From NCBI GenBank assembly GCA_033002965.1, contig JAURVB010013248.1:1-64000 (forward strand): a stretch of 64,000 nt of DNA, read 5' to 3'. Below are positions 1 through 11,000 of this stretch, one piece after another. The notes beneath the pieces are model-generated. The model made no database searches, was not told where the DNA came from, and saw only the letters and a program-made list of their open reading frames with translations. The position numbers were made by a program, and so were the translations under genes. Position 1 is the stretch's first letter. Each line of letters begins with the position of its first letter. The DNA comes from Piper betle (Eukaryota > Streptophyta > Magnoliopsida > Piperales > Piperaceae).

Positions 1-298
1 ATATGTATATTTGACAGGGTGGCCCCTAATTACATTTTTAGGGGAAATTCTGTCCCTTTTATTTTATAATTTTTACTAATTTTGATTGTAATTGTGTTGG
101 TGTGAAGTTTAGGTTGCATGTCATCCATGTAGTATCATGTTAGGGTTTTATGAATTTATCCATGCATGACAAGTCGTATCTACATCTTAAGACGCCGAGA
201 TTGGATCCGTATGAGTTAGGTTTGGGTTAGCCAACCTAACCGGGGCCCGTAACATGCCGGTTCGGTTCACGAGCGTGAACCGGATTTGGGGTGTTACA
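1..298 (-). mobile_element. Partial Gypsy-type LTR, running off the left edge
   Basis: Read on the minus strand from 298, the sequence opens with TGTAACACCCC, a start typical of plant Gypsy/chromovirus LTRs. A short palindrome around GGTTCACG/CGTGAACC follows. It abuts Copia reverse-transcriptase sequence abruptly at 298/299, so this LTR inserted into the older Copia element. The other LTR end and internal region lie outside the window. The family (Tekay/Del-like) is inferred only from the terminus. Confidence 0.6.
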
Positions 299-883
299 CT
301 TACTCCCACTAAACTTATGGTATATACAATCATCAATAACATTCATCTCAAAACCAAACGAGAGAATCACTTGATGAAATTTGTGATACCATTGACGAGA
401 AGCCTGCTTAAGTCCATAGATGGATTTCTTTAATTTGCAAACCATATTCTTTGAATCTCCCGATACAAAGTTTTCTGGTTGCACCATATAAATTGTTTCA
501 TCAATGTCACCATTTAGAAACACAGTCTTTACATCCATCTGATGTAACTCAAGGTCAAAGTGTGCCACTAATGCCATAATTATTCTGAATGAGTCTTTCA
601 ATGAAACTGGAGAGAAAGTCTCATTATAATCGATGCCTTCCTTTTGAGTAAAGCCCTTTGCAACAAGACGAGCCTTATATCTTTCTACATCACCTTTCGA
701 ATCCCTCTTGGTTTTAAATATCCATTTACAACCAATAGGTTTCGCACCTTCAGGCAATGGAACAAGATCCCAAACGTCATTAGCTTTCATGGACTTCATC
801 TCTTCATTCATGGCATCAATCCACTTTTGAGAATTAGAACTCTTCATGGCTTGATGAAAGTTGATTGGATCATCTTCCACCAT
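299..883 (-). pseudogene. Copia reverse transcriptase, N-terminal part
   Basis: The frame starting at 883 carries the conserved opening of the Copia RT domain: the motifs CKWIFKTKRD, RYKARLVAKGF, FSPV, HQMDVKTVFLNGDI and KKSIYGLKQASRQWY are all legible. Sequence stops just after DDCIYHKFSGSK, before the YVDD catalytic motif, where the foreign LTR begins. An in-frame TAA at about 888-890 separates it from the integrase ORF; both sides otherwise share one frame. The domain is non-functional because half of the polymerase is absent. Confidence 0.92.
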
Positions 884-904
884 TCCAGTGTTATCCTCAT
901 GTTC

Positions 905-2338
905 TTAGAGAAAGATGATATAATCATCTGAAATTGCATTTCTCCTTTCTCTTCTGGATCTCCTCAATGGCATTTGCTCTTGAGGTTGTTGAGTTTGCTC
1001 TTCAGGTATAACTTGATTAGGGAGATTCTCGACATTGTCTTGTAATTCTGATATTGTTTCTTGAACAACATCAGGAATATAATCCTGATCCTGATTATTG
1101 TCAAGAACAATCATGGGAAGAGAATCAGATTCTTCTTCAAAGACAAAGTCTCTAACTTCATTTCCCCCTCCAAACTCAATATCCTCAAAGAACTGGGCAT
1201 TTCCCGTCTCAAAGAATGACCTTATTGTGGGATCATAAAACTTATACCCTCTAGACCGTTCAGAGTACCCAACAAAATAACTGCTAACTGTTCTTAAGTC
1301 CAGTTTCCTTTCATTTGGCCTATAAGGCCTTGCCTCAACTGGACAACCCCAAATGCGTAAATGCTTAATACTGGGTTTTTTTCCAGTCCATAATTCATAA
1401 GGGGTCTTAACTGTTGCCTTTGTTGGTACTCTATTAAGAAGATATGCTGCTGTCTTTAGTGCCTCACCCCAGAGTGAATCAGTTAAAGTAGTATGAGCAA
1501 TCATACTTCTCACCATGTCCTTTAATGTTCGGTTTCGTCTCTCAGCAACACCATTCATGCTAGGAGTACCTGGCATTGTGTATTGTGGGACGATTCCGCA
1601 CTCTTCTAGGAATTTGGCAAATGGTCCTGGACGTTGTACACCTGATCCATCATATCTACCATAGTATTCACCACCACGGTCAGATCTGATAGCCTTAATG
1701 GTTTTGTCAAGTTGGTTCTCAACTTCAGCCTTATATGCCTTAAACACGTCCAATGCTTGAGACTTCTCATGAATGAGATAAAGGTAACCATAACGAGAAT
1801 AATCGTCTATGAACGTAATAAAATATTGTTGACCATTCCAAGAAGCCGTAGAAAATGGCCCACAAATATCCGTATATATTAGTTCTAAGACACTTGAAGA
1901 TCTATTGGCACCTAGTCTCCTTATATTTGTTTGTTTTCCCTTAATGCACTCAATACAGACTTGAAAATCTGATAAATTAAGAGAATCAAGAATTCCATCT
2001 GACATAAGTCGTTCAATTCTTTGTTTAGAAATGTGTCCTAAACGCTTGTGCCAGAATAAAGCAGAATTCTCATTGGTTAATTTTCTTTTCGTACCACTTA
2101 AACCCACATGCAAAGTTTCATTAAAAGATGCAATAGTATCAAGTAAATATAGATTATCATAAAAAGACAAGGAACCCGTACCCACAATATTTGAATTTAG
2201 AAAAAGACTAAACTTATTATTTCTAAATGAACAAGAATAACCAAATTTGTCCAATATAGAAATAGAAACCAAATTCTGTCTAAAAGACGGTACTACATAT
2301 GTCTCTTTCAAATCCAAATAATATCCTGTCTTTAACAA
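905..2338 (-). pseudogene. Copia integrase region of pol
   Basis: A 477-codon open stretch. Near the N-terminus is a GAG-pre-integrase segment (HKRLGHISKQRIERL, then a Cys pair CIECIKGK). The rve core follows, with its acidic triad visible in TDICGPF, RSDRGGEY and NGVAERRNRTL, and then the C-terminal integrase extension (WGCPVEARPY, YFVGYSERSRGYKFYDP). In an active element it would insert the cDNA into host chromatin. It is one of the better preserved parts, but it ends at an internal stop before RT and starts out of frame with the protease segment. Confidence 0.93.
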
Positions 2339-2640
2339 TAATCTAAAAATCCTATTGCCTCAACTATAACTGAGTTGCCATTGCCCACATAGATGAATCT
2401 TTCAGCATCATTTGGCTTTCGGCAACTCAGGCAACCCTGCATTGACACACTTATGTGAGTAGTATCACCCGAATCTAGCCACCAAGTGTGTATTGGTACT
2501 GAAACTAAATTAACCTCAGAACAAACAAAATTACGAAATGGACCTTTATTTACACACCAAGTGTGATACTTAGTGCATTCCTTCTTCATATGTCCAGGTT
2601 GACCACAAAAAAAAACAACAAGAAGCCTGATTTTTTCTTA
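2332..2640 (-). pseudogene. Copia zinc knuckle and protease segment
   Basis: A CCHC-type remnant (CGQPGHMKKEC) lies at about 2575-2610, preceded on the minus strand by a run of Ts/As that breaks the frame. The aspartic protease signature follows as WWLDSGDTTHIS, where families usually have an alanine after DSG. The ORF ends at 2332 and overlaps the integrase ORF in a different frame, so protease and integrase are no longer joined. Confidence 0.85.
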
Positions 2641-2686
2641 TTTTGTCTTGATAGGTACTAGCCAAGTGAGTACTTTCAGCCTGTTC

Positions 2687-3321
2687 TTACTTCAACCTTT
2701 CTTCTTCTTGCACACAATAAGAAATGAGCTCATTAAGAGTCCATTTGTCCCTTTGACAGTTGTAACTGACCTTGAATTGACTGAATTGTGCCGGAAGAGA
2801 AATTAAAACTAAATGCACGAGCAAATCTTCAGATAGCTCTAACCTTAGTGCTTTTAGTTTTGAAGCAATATTTGACATCTCTAAGATGTACTCTTTTATG
2901 CTTGTTTTGCCTTTAAACTTCATTGAAATCAAGTTCGACAAAAGCGTACTTGTTTCAGCCTTATCGTTTTTTACAAAACGCTTTTCAATTTCTTTAAGAA
3001 ACTCACTGGCTATAGTAACCTTTTCAGACACATCCCCCTGAAGGTTTCTGGAATCCCACGCTTCATGATCATAAGACTCATGCGATTTGAAAGTTCCCAC
3101 TTCTCAATGTCCTGTTTTTCCTCAATGGAACTTTTGTCCGTAAGAGAAGAAGGTTGTTCAATCCTTAATGCAAGGTCAAGATCCATGTAGCCGAGAACGA
3201 TTATCACGTTCTCTTTCCAATCCTTAAAATTATCTTTAAGCATAAGAACTGAATTGATATTGGCAGAAATCATATAAGCAGATTGATTAACTGAATCCAT
3301 AGAACAAAACAACATGCCCAT
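2687..3321 (-). pseudogene. Copia gag, split by a frameshift
   Basis: Two overlapping frames (3321 to 3010, then 3100 to 2687) together make a Copia-type gag. The first holds LKDNFKDWKENVIIVLGYMD and the second a UBN2-like gag domain with VHLVLISLPAQFSQFKVSYN and LNELISYCVQEEERLK. The frame changes at about 3010-3100. Gag would form the particle core. The starting Met at 3321 lies 800 bp from the primer-binding site. Confidence 0.88.
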
Positions 3322-4122
3322 AATAAGATTAATAATTCAAACAATAGTTAATCCCATCGGCAGATACCTAGCACAACATTAATATTTAGTCTTTAGACAG
3401 AAATATTAATTTGTAAGTGGTACTCTTAGTGCAATAATCAAATATGGATAATAAATCCTGTCAAATAATAAACCTTCCTTTGGGCCGATTTATTATTCAC
3501 ATGGAAACTTGATAATTATCCCATATTTATTACCACAAATGAATATATAATTCTGTCAAATATTAACCTTCCTTTGGGCCGATTAATATTCACATGAATT
3601 ATATATCCACAACCGTCTTAATATTTTAAAATAAATTAATTTCTACAAAAGAGGCTACTTTGGCAGCATATTGTAGTCCTTAATAAATTTTAAAATATTA
3701 ATCATAATTGAACCATAATTTGAATTTAATAATCCCAAATAACATAAAACTGAAAACGGTTATAAAAATATCTTTATTTGGAAATTTCTAAAATTATAAC
3801 CTTTTGTAACTTTATTATCCTTATTTGATATTTTACTAAAAGAGGACCTTGATTTGAGAACAAATATCTCATATACAATTTCTTGTAATTTCATTACCCA
3901 CTGGCAATGCAAAATTTAGGGTTATTCCCAATGGGTAAAGACCAAATCAATTTGTTCTCGTAGACAGAAGTGATAAATAAAATAATATTTCACAAAGATC
4001 GAAATTATTTGATTAATGAATAAACAATATCACCCTTTTGTTCAATAAGATACCAAAGTGGATGATTGACTCATTAAAAAAAATACAAATCAATTTAATT
4101 CTCAATGATCTAATATGAAGAA
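3322..4122 (-). other. Copia untranslated leader with internal repeat
   Basis: AT-rich leader between primer-binding site and gag. The motif CCTTCCTTTGGGCCGATT occurs twice (near 3474 and 3570) inside a roughly 95-bp repeat that also carries TTCACATG. No coding sequence is visible. Confidence 0.6.
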
Positions 4123-4134
4123 GCTCTGATACCA
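4123..4134 (-). promoter_or_regulatory. Copia primer-binding site (initiator Met-tRNA)
   Basis: On the minus strand the 12 bases TGGTATCAGAGC match the standard plant Copia primer site complementary to the initiator methionyl-tRNA 3' end. It lies 2 bases inside the LTR boundary, exactly where expected. Confidence 0.93.
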
Positions 4135-4136
4135 CT

Positions 4137-4651
4137 TGTAGAATAAAAACTTTAACTTTAACTAAATTATACAGATGATAAAACCATCATCAATAAAACC
4201 TTTCTTCAGATTAAATCATCAAGAAAATAAAATTTAATTACGGAAGCGTACCTAAATCCATAATAGCAAAACGATTCTTCACTTCTTTAGGTTTTGATCT
4301 TCTAAATTCTGCACTGGTTTTCCAAAGCCAGAGTTCCTGGATGATGGGATACTAGAAAAGAAAAACTACGGTGCGAATTTGGGGACCATAACCGTATTCA
4401 TTCGTATAATAGTATTTATCCTTATCTTTCATAATTCCAATTTAACCCATCATAAATTAAAGATTACGAAAACGGTATCTACACATATTTATCCATACTC
4501 ATCTTAAATATATGGTATCTCCACATATTTATCTTAAATATTAATGGCATATTAACCTTAACTTTAATAGATCAATTTAATTTAAGCCCAAACCTTATTA
4601 ATAACATATGATACAATTATATACTTGTATATATACGTCCAAAATCCAACA
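4137..4651 (-). repeat. 5' LTR of the Copia element
   Basis: On the minus strand it starts TGTTGGATTTTGG at 4651 and ends TTCTACA at 4137, giving the usual TG...CA ends beside the primer-binding site. The length is about 515 bp. The base-pairs outside the right end are ATACT; the partner target duplication cannot be tested because the other LTR is lost. Confidence 0.85.
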
Positions 4652-4689
4652 ATACTGCATTAAAACAAGCACGTGACTAAACTCATATT

Positions 4690-4827
4690 TCCACGCATTA
4701 AATAGAGGAAAACCAGATGAAGTGAAGGAAGTAGAGCTCCAAGAGCGGAATGCAGCAGTGAAGGCCCAAATTACATCTTTGATAACGGAGTTGAGTGAGA
4801 TCAACCGAAGATTGGAGCACAGTGACT
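4690..4827 (+). other. Short coiled-coil-like coding fragment, unrecognised
   Basis: The plus strand between the LTR and the next Copia relic can be read as a charged helical segment (KEVELQERNAAVKAQITSL, then SEINRRLEHSD and a stop at 4827-4829). The heptad-like spacing of hydrophobic residues and good codon composition suggest an old exon fragment. No start codon or splice site was identified and the gene is not recognised. It may be chance. Confidence 0.25.
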
Positions 4828-4849
4828 GAGAAATAAAGTACACCTCACC

Positions 4850-5345
4850 AAAGCGTGTGAAATTATGTATAAATGTGATAGAATATTGAGCATCATCTTG
4901 AATTTTAACATTTAATTGACCATAAATATCAAAATGAATTAATTACAATGAATTTTTATCCCTAGTGGCCTTACCAAAAGGCTTGCTAGTGGCTTTTTTA
5001 ACTAAACAATGTTCACATATGGGCAAATTGATATGAGTCATGGATTCTAAAAGACCCTTGCGAGTTAATCGCATCATTGATCTTATCCAATATGACCTAA
5101 TTGTGCATGTCATACATTTGCATCAACAAAAGCATTTCTTGAAGAAGCAATCAACGAATAATCACAATTTATTTAAGAAATAGAATCATTAATGTCTTAT
5201 ATAAAAATTATCAAATATAAATCCAGAACCAAAATAAATACCCCTATGATGAATAGTAATTGAATAACTTTTAAAATTCAAAATAAAATTCATCTCTAAA
5301 GAACTTTAACAGAAACTAAATTCCGCCATATTTCTGGAACAAAAA
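4850..5345 (-). mobile_element. Second, older Copia relic (pre-integrase/integrase)
   Basis: The minus strand reads CEHCLVKKATSKPFGKATRD, then HFDIYGQLNVK and ITFIHNFTRFGEVY. These match the end of the GAG-pre-integrase domain and the first strand of a Copia integrase core. Stops interrupt the frame (for instance within 4955-4965). It differs from the integrase of the 299-4651 element, so it is a separate, more decayed insertion. Confidence 0.75.
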
Positions 5346-5420
5346 AGACATCATGGAGCATTAAAGTGAGACCTCCCCACATAAGACATCATGGAGCATT
5401 AAAGTGAGACCTCCCCACAT
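5345..5420. repeat. Perfect 38-bp tandem duplication
   Basis: Copies 5345-5382 and 5383-5420 are identical and directly adjacent, beginning AAGACATCATGG and ending CCTCCCCACAT. They lie in the Copia relic. Complete identity beside a decayed element indicates a recent slippage event or an assembly artefact. Confidence 0.95.
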
Positions 5421-6214
5421 TTATAATTTGCATGTGTCTACGCTTACGTTGCTAGAATTAACGGGAGGAGGTAGGGTATGGTTCAAAATTTTTAGAACTT
5501 CTTGATCTTTAAGGATCAGTTGCACTTTACAATACCCGATATCATAATTATATCCTATAAGTTTCTCTTTTAATATGACTATTTTTAAAAAATAATCTAG
5601 ACTTACTTTAAAATAAGTTATTTCAATTAGTCAATTTTTTAAAAAAATTGACTTTTGGGTCGAGTCTAAAATAGGTAAAATCTACGTCCATAAAAAAATT
5701 AGAATATTTATTTCAGAATAGATTTGAAAAAAATTCCCTTTATTAAATGTAAGGTTCACTAAGAACTCGTATTTAAAATAATCTAAATAATATTAAAATT
5801 AAACAGATAATTTAATATTTAATAATTTATTTATTAAAAAATTGAATATTGGCTCCTTATTAATGGACAACTAGATATTGAGCAGGTAATTTAGTGTGCG
5901 ATATATTTGTCTAACCAACAAATTATTAGATAAACAACATAACAAAGTTGGACGAACCAAATTTATTAAAATACCCATTTTAAAATTAATTAGACTTGAA
6001 TAACTCATAAAATAATCCAAATAATTAATTAACTATCCATTTATAAGTTAATTGGATGAACCAAAAAAATGGATAAATAAAAATTAAATTCAGACTCGTA
6101 CTATCCAATCCATTAACCTATTATGTCAACTATTTGTTTGTTTATTTGGGAGAGATAATTGGTAGCAGGTTTCGATTGACCCGTTAAGAAAGATGAAAAC
6201 TCTCGTTCACAACT
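5421..6214. other. AT-rich stretch without a recognisable gene
   Basis: Strongly AT-rich sequence with short oligo-A/T runs and scattered stops in all frames. Part may be further decayed retroelement. Confidence 0.6.
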
Positions 6215-6592
6215 ATGTATCCCAATGGATCCCAGAAGGGGAACCCTCTGACTGGAGCAAGTAAAAGCCATTTTCTTCCTCCTCTTCAAGTTTGTCGTCC
6301 CGCCATCACAGCTGTTTGCTCAAGCAAGTCGGCCTCCAACTGTCAGCTGCATGCTGACCAGGCCAAGGCATTGCCTATCGGCCGCATGCTGACAACAATT
6401 GGCAATGCTGCCATTTCAAATGAAATAGAATCACCGACTATGGACCGACAACGGGATTCAGCATCAAAGATGCTCCTATTTCGACAATTAAAGATGGATG
6501 GCCACATGTGTTCCGGTGGTTATTGGCGAGGGGGCTCCGCATGTATATCAAAATCTCCCTCATTTTTTTTATTTTTTTATTTACATGTGTGA
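6215..6592 (+). CDS. Unrecognised 125-codon ORF, possible gene fragment
   Basis: An ORF starting MYPNGSQKGNPLTGASK, with base composition clearly richer in GC than its AT-rich surroundings over about 6200-6545. The first 55 residues are Ser/Ala/Cys-rich with few acids, loosely like a transit peptide. No domain is recognised. The last residues fall into an oligo-T tract, so the true 3' end is probably lost. It could be an exon of a decayed or unrecognised gene; function unknown. Confidence 0.25.
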   Translation: MYPNGSQKGNPLTGASKSHFLPPLQVCRPAITAVCSSKSASNCQLHADQAKALPIGRMLTTIGNAAISNEIESPTMDRQRDSASKMLLFRQLKMDGHMCSGGYWRGGSACISKSPSFFLFFYLHV

Positions 6593-7427
6593 ATATGTAT
6601 AGGATTAAATAGAGATATTCTAATAATCTCTATAAAAATTGCCTTTTGAAAGAGGATGCTCGAGACTCTTATGAGTCGGAGAAAAATATTGTTAAAGGAG
6701 CCGGACTCACAAAGAGTTGGATGACTTGATTAGACAGGTTTAGATTATGTAAAAAAATTATGAAATTATACTTAATGAGGAATTTAAGAACAATTCTTTA
6801 AAAAATCATATTAACAAATTTACATGTCTATTTCACATGTATTTATCTAACAAAATAGATAATTAACAATTAAGCATATCATGCTTATGACATAACAAAT
6901 AATCAAGTAAAATCTAATCTAAACATGATATTTACTAATATGCTTTAATTTAATTACAAATATTAAATTTAAAAAGATACTTGCTGACAAATCATACATC
7001 AATTAATGATTATCGGTATATAACCATGATATGTGCAATAATTGAAGACAAAAGTTCAATTAAAATTAATAACATGCTTGCTATTTATACAAATATGTAA
7101 TTATTCAATGTAAAAAAAATACACGTCTACTTTTTTAAACATGGATCTAGCTAGATCTAATAGAATTTGATAAAGTACAACAATTATTCTATCAGATCTG
7201 ATTAATTAATCATATTAATCTATGAAAAACAAGCATGTAAAAAATCATATTATTTTAATTACAATAATTAAAAAATATTACGCAGATTTGATTATCAAAA
7301 AAACTTTTTAACATAATTATTTTTTATCTAAGACTAGAACATTCTTTGACGGCTCTTGATGCCTATATTATATCTTAATATAATTAATTAGAACTAGAAT
7401 AAGGATTAAATATACCTGAATCGATGT
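6593..7427. other. AT-rich stretch, nothing recognised
   Basis: AT-rich sequence with no ORF, RNA gene or repeat boundary that I can support. Confidence 0.6.
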
Positions 7428-7435
7428 AATATAAA

Positions 7436-8831
7436 TAGAGTTGTTAATTGAGCGAGCTAGCTCGTGAGTATTTGTCGTTCGGTTCGACTCGAAACTCAAT
7501 ATTTAAATACTCGAGCTCGAACTCAACTCAAACTCAAACTCAACTCAAACTCGAATCCTACAAGTCGAGTTTGAGCAAAGCAGTGTTCGATTCGACTCGA
7601 CTTGATTATAACTAGAATCGACTCATAGCTCGACTCGTTAAAATAATATAAGAATATATATAATATCACTTATTTACTTAAAATACATATAAAATCATAA
7701 ATAAATATTATTATTAACTATGTACTAAATGATGGCCGTGGTACGGGTATTTTATTTTTTATTTTTTATTTTTTATTTTTTTTATCAAATTTAGTTTGTC
7801 CTTATAATCGAATGATCCGGATTAAAGTTTAAGAAAGACACATTATTTGACCCGACTCTATTATTTGACCTGGCAGAGGTGGCGGCTCGCTGGAAAATGG
7901 CCAAAATAAAGGCGGCGATGGTGGGTGACTAGATCCGGCCGGCCTAGGCGGTGATAGGCTCTACTTCTTTCAGGGAAGCTCGCTGGAAGGTTGAGGGTGT
8001 CGAGGTTACCACCTGATCGTGGCGGCGACAGTCGTCGGCGGCGACAGTCGCCGGCGGCGGAATCGGCGACTCAAGAGCAACGCGGGCGCGGAGCTTGGTG
8101 CAGCGATCTGCCATCGTGGAGGCCAGACGACAGCTGGGGCGCTTGGGGTGGCACGGCACCGCCGCGACAGAGCATGGCCGCGACGATTGGTAGTAGGCCA
8201 ACGTCGACGGCGGCGGTGGCGACAAGCAAAAGGGGCGGCATTCAGGGTTTGGGGAAGAAGGTGTCAGGGAGGGAAAAAGAAAAGGTCTCGGTGGCAAACT
8301 CGTAAATAAAACTTGACTCTACTCTGTCTCGAGTCAAAAATAATCACTAAATCATCGTAAATCCTAAAAAATCTTAAAAAATAGGAGAAAACCCCATAAA
8401 GCAAAATAATCACCACAACATCATAATGACATGTTCTATAACTATTAACCCACCCAAACTGTCTCATAACGCGTCCTAACGCAGTAAATAGCCTAAAATT
8501 AATTCTATGATCCACTATATAAAAAAAAAAAAAACTGGCATACTCTCATATATTCTGATAATTCATTCTTTTCTACTGTGTTCATGACGTTATCATATAC
8601 TTGGGGTACGCATAACCCTCATAGCTCATACATTCGACTGACATCGGCTCAATATATATATTCTGAAACTAATTCGACTCGAAAATAACAGTCAAATCGA
8701 CCAGATCTGAATATGAAACCCTAACTCGAATTGTGGGTTTTACACGAGCTGAACTCGAATAAACGTTAAACTATTCGAGTCGAGTTCAAACACAAGTTGA
8801 ACTCAGCTCGCTCATTCGCTTAGTACCCCTA
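7436..8831. mobile_element. hAT-type element with GAGCTCGA-rich ends and a GC-rich insert
   Basis: The element begins TAGAGTTGTTAATTGAGCGAGC and ends GCTCGCTCATTCGC...ACCCCTA. It is flanked on both sides by the identical 8 bp AATATAAA (7428-7435 and 8832-8839), the target duplication length of hAT transposons. Both subterminal zones are packed with CTCGAGCTCGA-like motifs. The middle holds AT-rich sequence and a GC-rich block instead of a transposase, so it is non-autonomous. Related copies are at 25880-26502, 46145-46728 and 57237-57790. Confidence 0.85.
7870..8310. other. GC-rich block carried inside the hAT element
   Basis: About 440 bp of GGCGGCG/CGACGG-rich sequence, in sharp contrast to both sides, open in several frames on both strands (plus 7991-8305, minus 8297-7944). 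The predicted peptides are Arg-, Pro- or Ala-rich and match no family I know. It may be a captured exon/CpG fragment or a piece of another element: a palindromic TTGACTC...GAGTCAA motif like those at 59-62 kb sits just beyond it near 8310-8340. Confidence 0.45.
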
Positions 8832-8839
8832 AATATAAA

Positions 8840-10470
8840 ATGACTAAACCTTTGATGTGCAATTCAAGCCTCTCATACTCTACTCAAAGTTTGATTTCTA
8901 TAACCAAACTTGTTTTTCATAACCTATCACTCCTATGTAATTAAATAAAATCACATACATACAAAATAATACATAAGTTAATAACATACTTACAGAATAA
9001 GAGATAAGTTAATTACATACGTACGAAATAATACATAAGTTGTTCTTATATAGAAAGAGTAATATTTATCTTCTTTAACTGATAATAATTTTTAAAAAAT
9101 TTGTCTCATTCTTAAATAATAAGGATGTTATATCTGTATATAAATTTATTAGATATATTTATTTAAATTTAAATGAGATATCGTCCACACCAACACATTC
9201 AAATGTTATGTGATCTTCAGAATGTGCTCAAGCATTGAAAACAGATATAGGTGGAGTCGGTAAAGCGTTTGGTCACCTCTTCTATGACTAACAAATTAAT
9301 GCACTCAAAAAATGTGGAATACAAATTTTTTTACCACTGAACGTAAACGAAATTATAGAATACTCCACAATCAGTGATACAACAAAAATTGAAAAGCCAT
9401 TTCAGAAAACAGGCAACGTGAAATTGCTTTCCATATCATAATCATGTCTACACAACTTACAAACGTACAAAAATTGTGTCAAATGAAGCTTCCAATAATA
9501 AAAGTGTCCTTCTACATCCCAAAGGGCATGAAAGTACCTAAATGGAGAGATACAAACCGCCAACTAGAGTGAGCATCACATCCCTTACAATATCAGAAAA
9601 CTGCAGAATACATTTTGCGTAAGCCGATGAATCACATTCATTAAGGCATTCTAGCGCTCATTACTCAGACTGAATTCGGTTCTGGTATCCAACCTGGTTA
9701 TCATCCATCAAACCCCCGCGTCTTCGTCAATGGTTCGTCATCGAATATTCTGCCAAACTGCTTAAGTTGGAAAATGAGGTACTTCAATTGTCAACCTCGT
9801 CTCAAACTAGGAATTAGAACCCACTGGGAAATTTCTGCTTCGCAGCTCCAAGAGGAGATTCGACCACTAGCTTTTGCCTGCATATTGCATAATGATAAAA
9901 TCAGCTTTCAGATACAAGAACTTCAAGTTAAATAATTCATAGAATAGTTTCAGATGCTTCAATGAAAAACAAACCTCTGATCCTGCAAAATAACAAGTCA
10001 ATAAGAATAAAGTAAAGCAATATACACTAAAGGGGATTATATGATAAAAAATGCGCAACTAAATATTACAAGAATATAGTCCTCCCTTCAACAATACCCA
10101 TAACAGACAATTTTCTTCAGAGGTGCAATGACCTGCACTTCATTGAAAGCAAACCATAGAAACAATGCAGCACACAATAATAAAGAACATCAAAAGCCAA
10201 AACAACATATCCAAGGAATAGTAGACTAAATATTAGATATTCGAAGTTATTAAAGACCGCATTTATGTCAAACTCGATCGAGAACATACAAAAGTTATAC
10301 AGTCCTCCATATGATAGATCAAAGTCATAAAGGGTTTGCTCTACAACACTACACTAGTTGCCCCTCATTCCTCAAATGATGTTGTCCAGCCTCCGAGTAG
10401 GAGATAATTAAAAATAAAAAGGAAAGAAAGTAAAAAGATGAAAACGGAATGAGGAACGGCTTTTTAGCTG
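8840..10470. other. AT-rich spacer, then probable 3' region of the next gene
   Basis: From 8840 to about 9800 nothing is recognised. From about 9850 to 10470, downstream of the minus-strand stop codon at 10471, possible spliced 3'-UTR pieces can be seen (for example TTGCAG/GATCAGAG/GTTTGT near 9970), but none is certain. Confidence 0.4.
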
Positions 10471-10917
10471 TCAACGCCAATTCACATCTCCATGCCATCT
10501 CCAATTTGGCTGCAAATTGGAGCAGTCTGTAATGAAAGATTTCTCAAATGCAGAGGGATGCAGCTGCGTATCTCCACGCCTACGCTTAAAAGCACAGCCA
10601 TCAAGGCTGTCCTCACTGTCAAATTTCCTGCGAGTCCCTCTCACTGCGTGCTCTTCAGCCTGGGTAAGAGGGAAAACTTGACCGCTCACCCGGCAAAGTG
10701 AGCTATGATTATCATACAAAATCCTCTGGTTACAATTTTTATCACAAATATGCATGATCCCTGTTAGTTTGCACCGATAAATGTTGGCGCACACATGTTC
10801 ATTTTGGCATCTCTTGTCACATTTATGACTAGGGATTGCCTCTTCCCTGTTGAGAATGCTCGACAAATAAACCACATTTGTGGGCTCAACAATCATGGAT
10901 TTGCCAAATACCTCCAT
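10471..10917 (-). CDS. Small Cys/His-rich conserved plant protein (SKIP31-like Cys region)
   Basis: The product is 148 aa from the ATG at 10917 (MEVFGKSM). An open frame continues upstream to a TTG, but this ATG is the first in frame. Residues 30-75 carry regularly spaced Cys/His pairs (SHKCDKRCQNEHVC, YRCKLTGIMHICDKNC, ILYDNHSSLCRVSGQVFPL), which suggests zinc binding. A basic KRRRGD motif follows and could be a nuclear signal. The layout recalls the Cys-rich part of plant F-box protein SKIP31 relatives, but no F-box is visible; that assignment is from memory and tentative. The coding exon begins after an acceptor (ACTGCAG) at about 10967, downstream of two leader exons. Molecular function unknown. 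Confidence 0.75.
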   Translation of the reverse strand: MEVFGKSMIVEPTNVVYLSSILNREEAIPSHKCDKRCQNEHVCANIYRCKLTGIMHICDKNCNQRILYDNHSSLCRVSGQVFPLTQAEEHAVRGTRRKFDSEDSLDGCAFKRRRGDTQLHPSAFEKSFITDCSNLQPNWRWHGDVNWR

Positions 10918-11000
10918 TGTTTCGCACAAATCCCTACAACTTCAACACTCAACGTCTCGGTTCTGCAGTGCAATAAATAATAAACCGTGTCAATACTTAC

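Larger units (their letters stand above)
299..4651 (-). mobile_element. Truncated, inactive Ty1/Copia LTR retrotransposon
   Basis: Reading right to left: a 515-bp LTR, a Met-tRNA-type primer-binding site, an ~800-bp leader, then gag, zinc knuckle, protease, integrase and the start of reverse transcriptase. This protein order (integrase before RT) defines Copia. The 3' part (RT active site, RNase H, 3' LTR) is missing because a Gypsy LTR interrupts the element at 298/299. Several frameshifts and one in-frame stop break the polyprotein, so it cannot be autonomous. Without the second LTR its age cannot be estimated from LTR divergence. Confidence 0.93.

Noticed and set aside
10918..10929. Upstream TTG-initiated extension of the Cys/His-rich protein
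   Set aside because: The extension adds only four residues and starts with TTG; the first in-frame ATG is at 10917.
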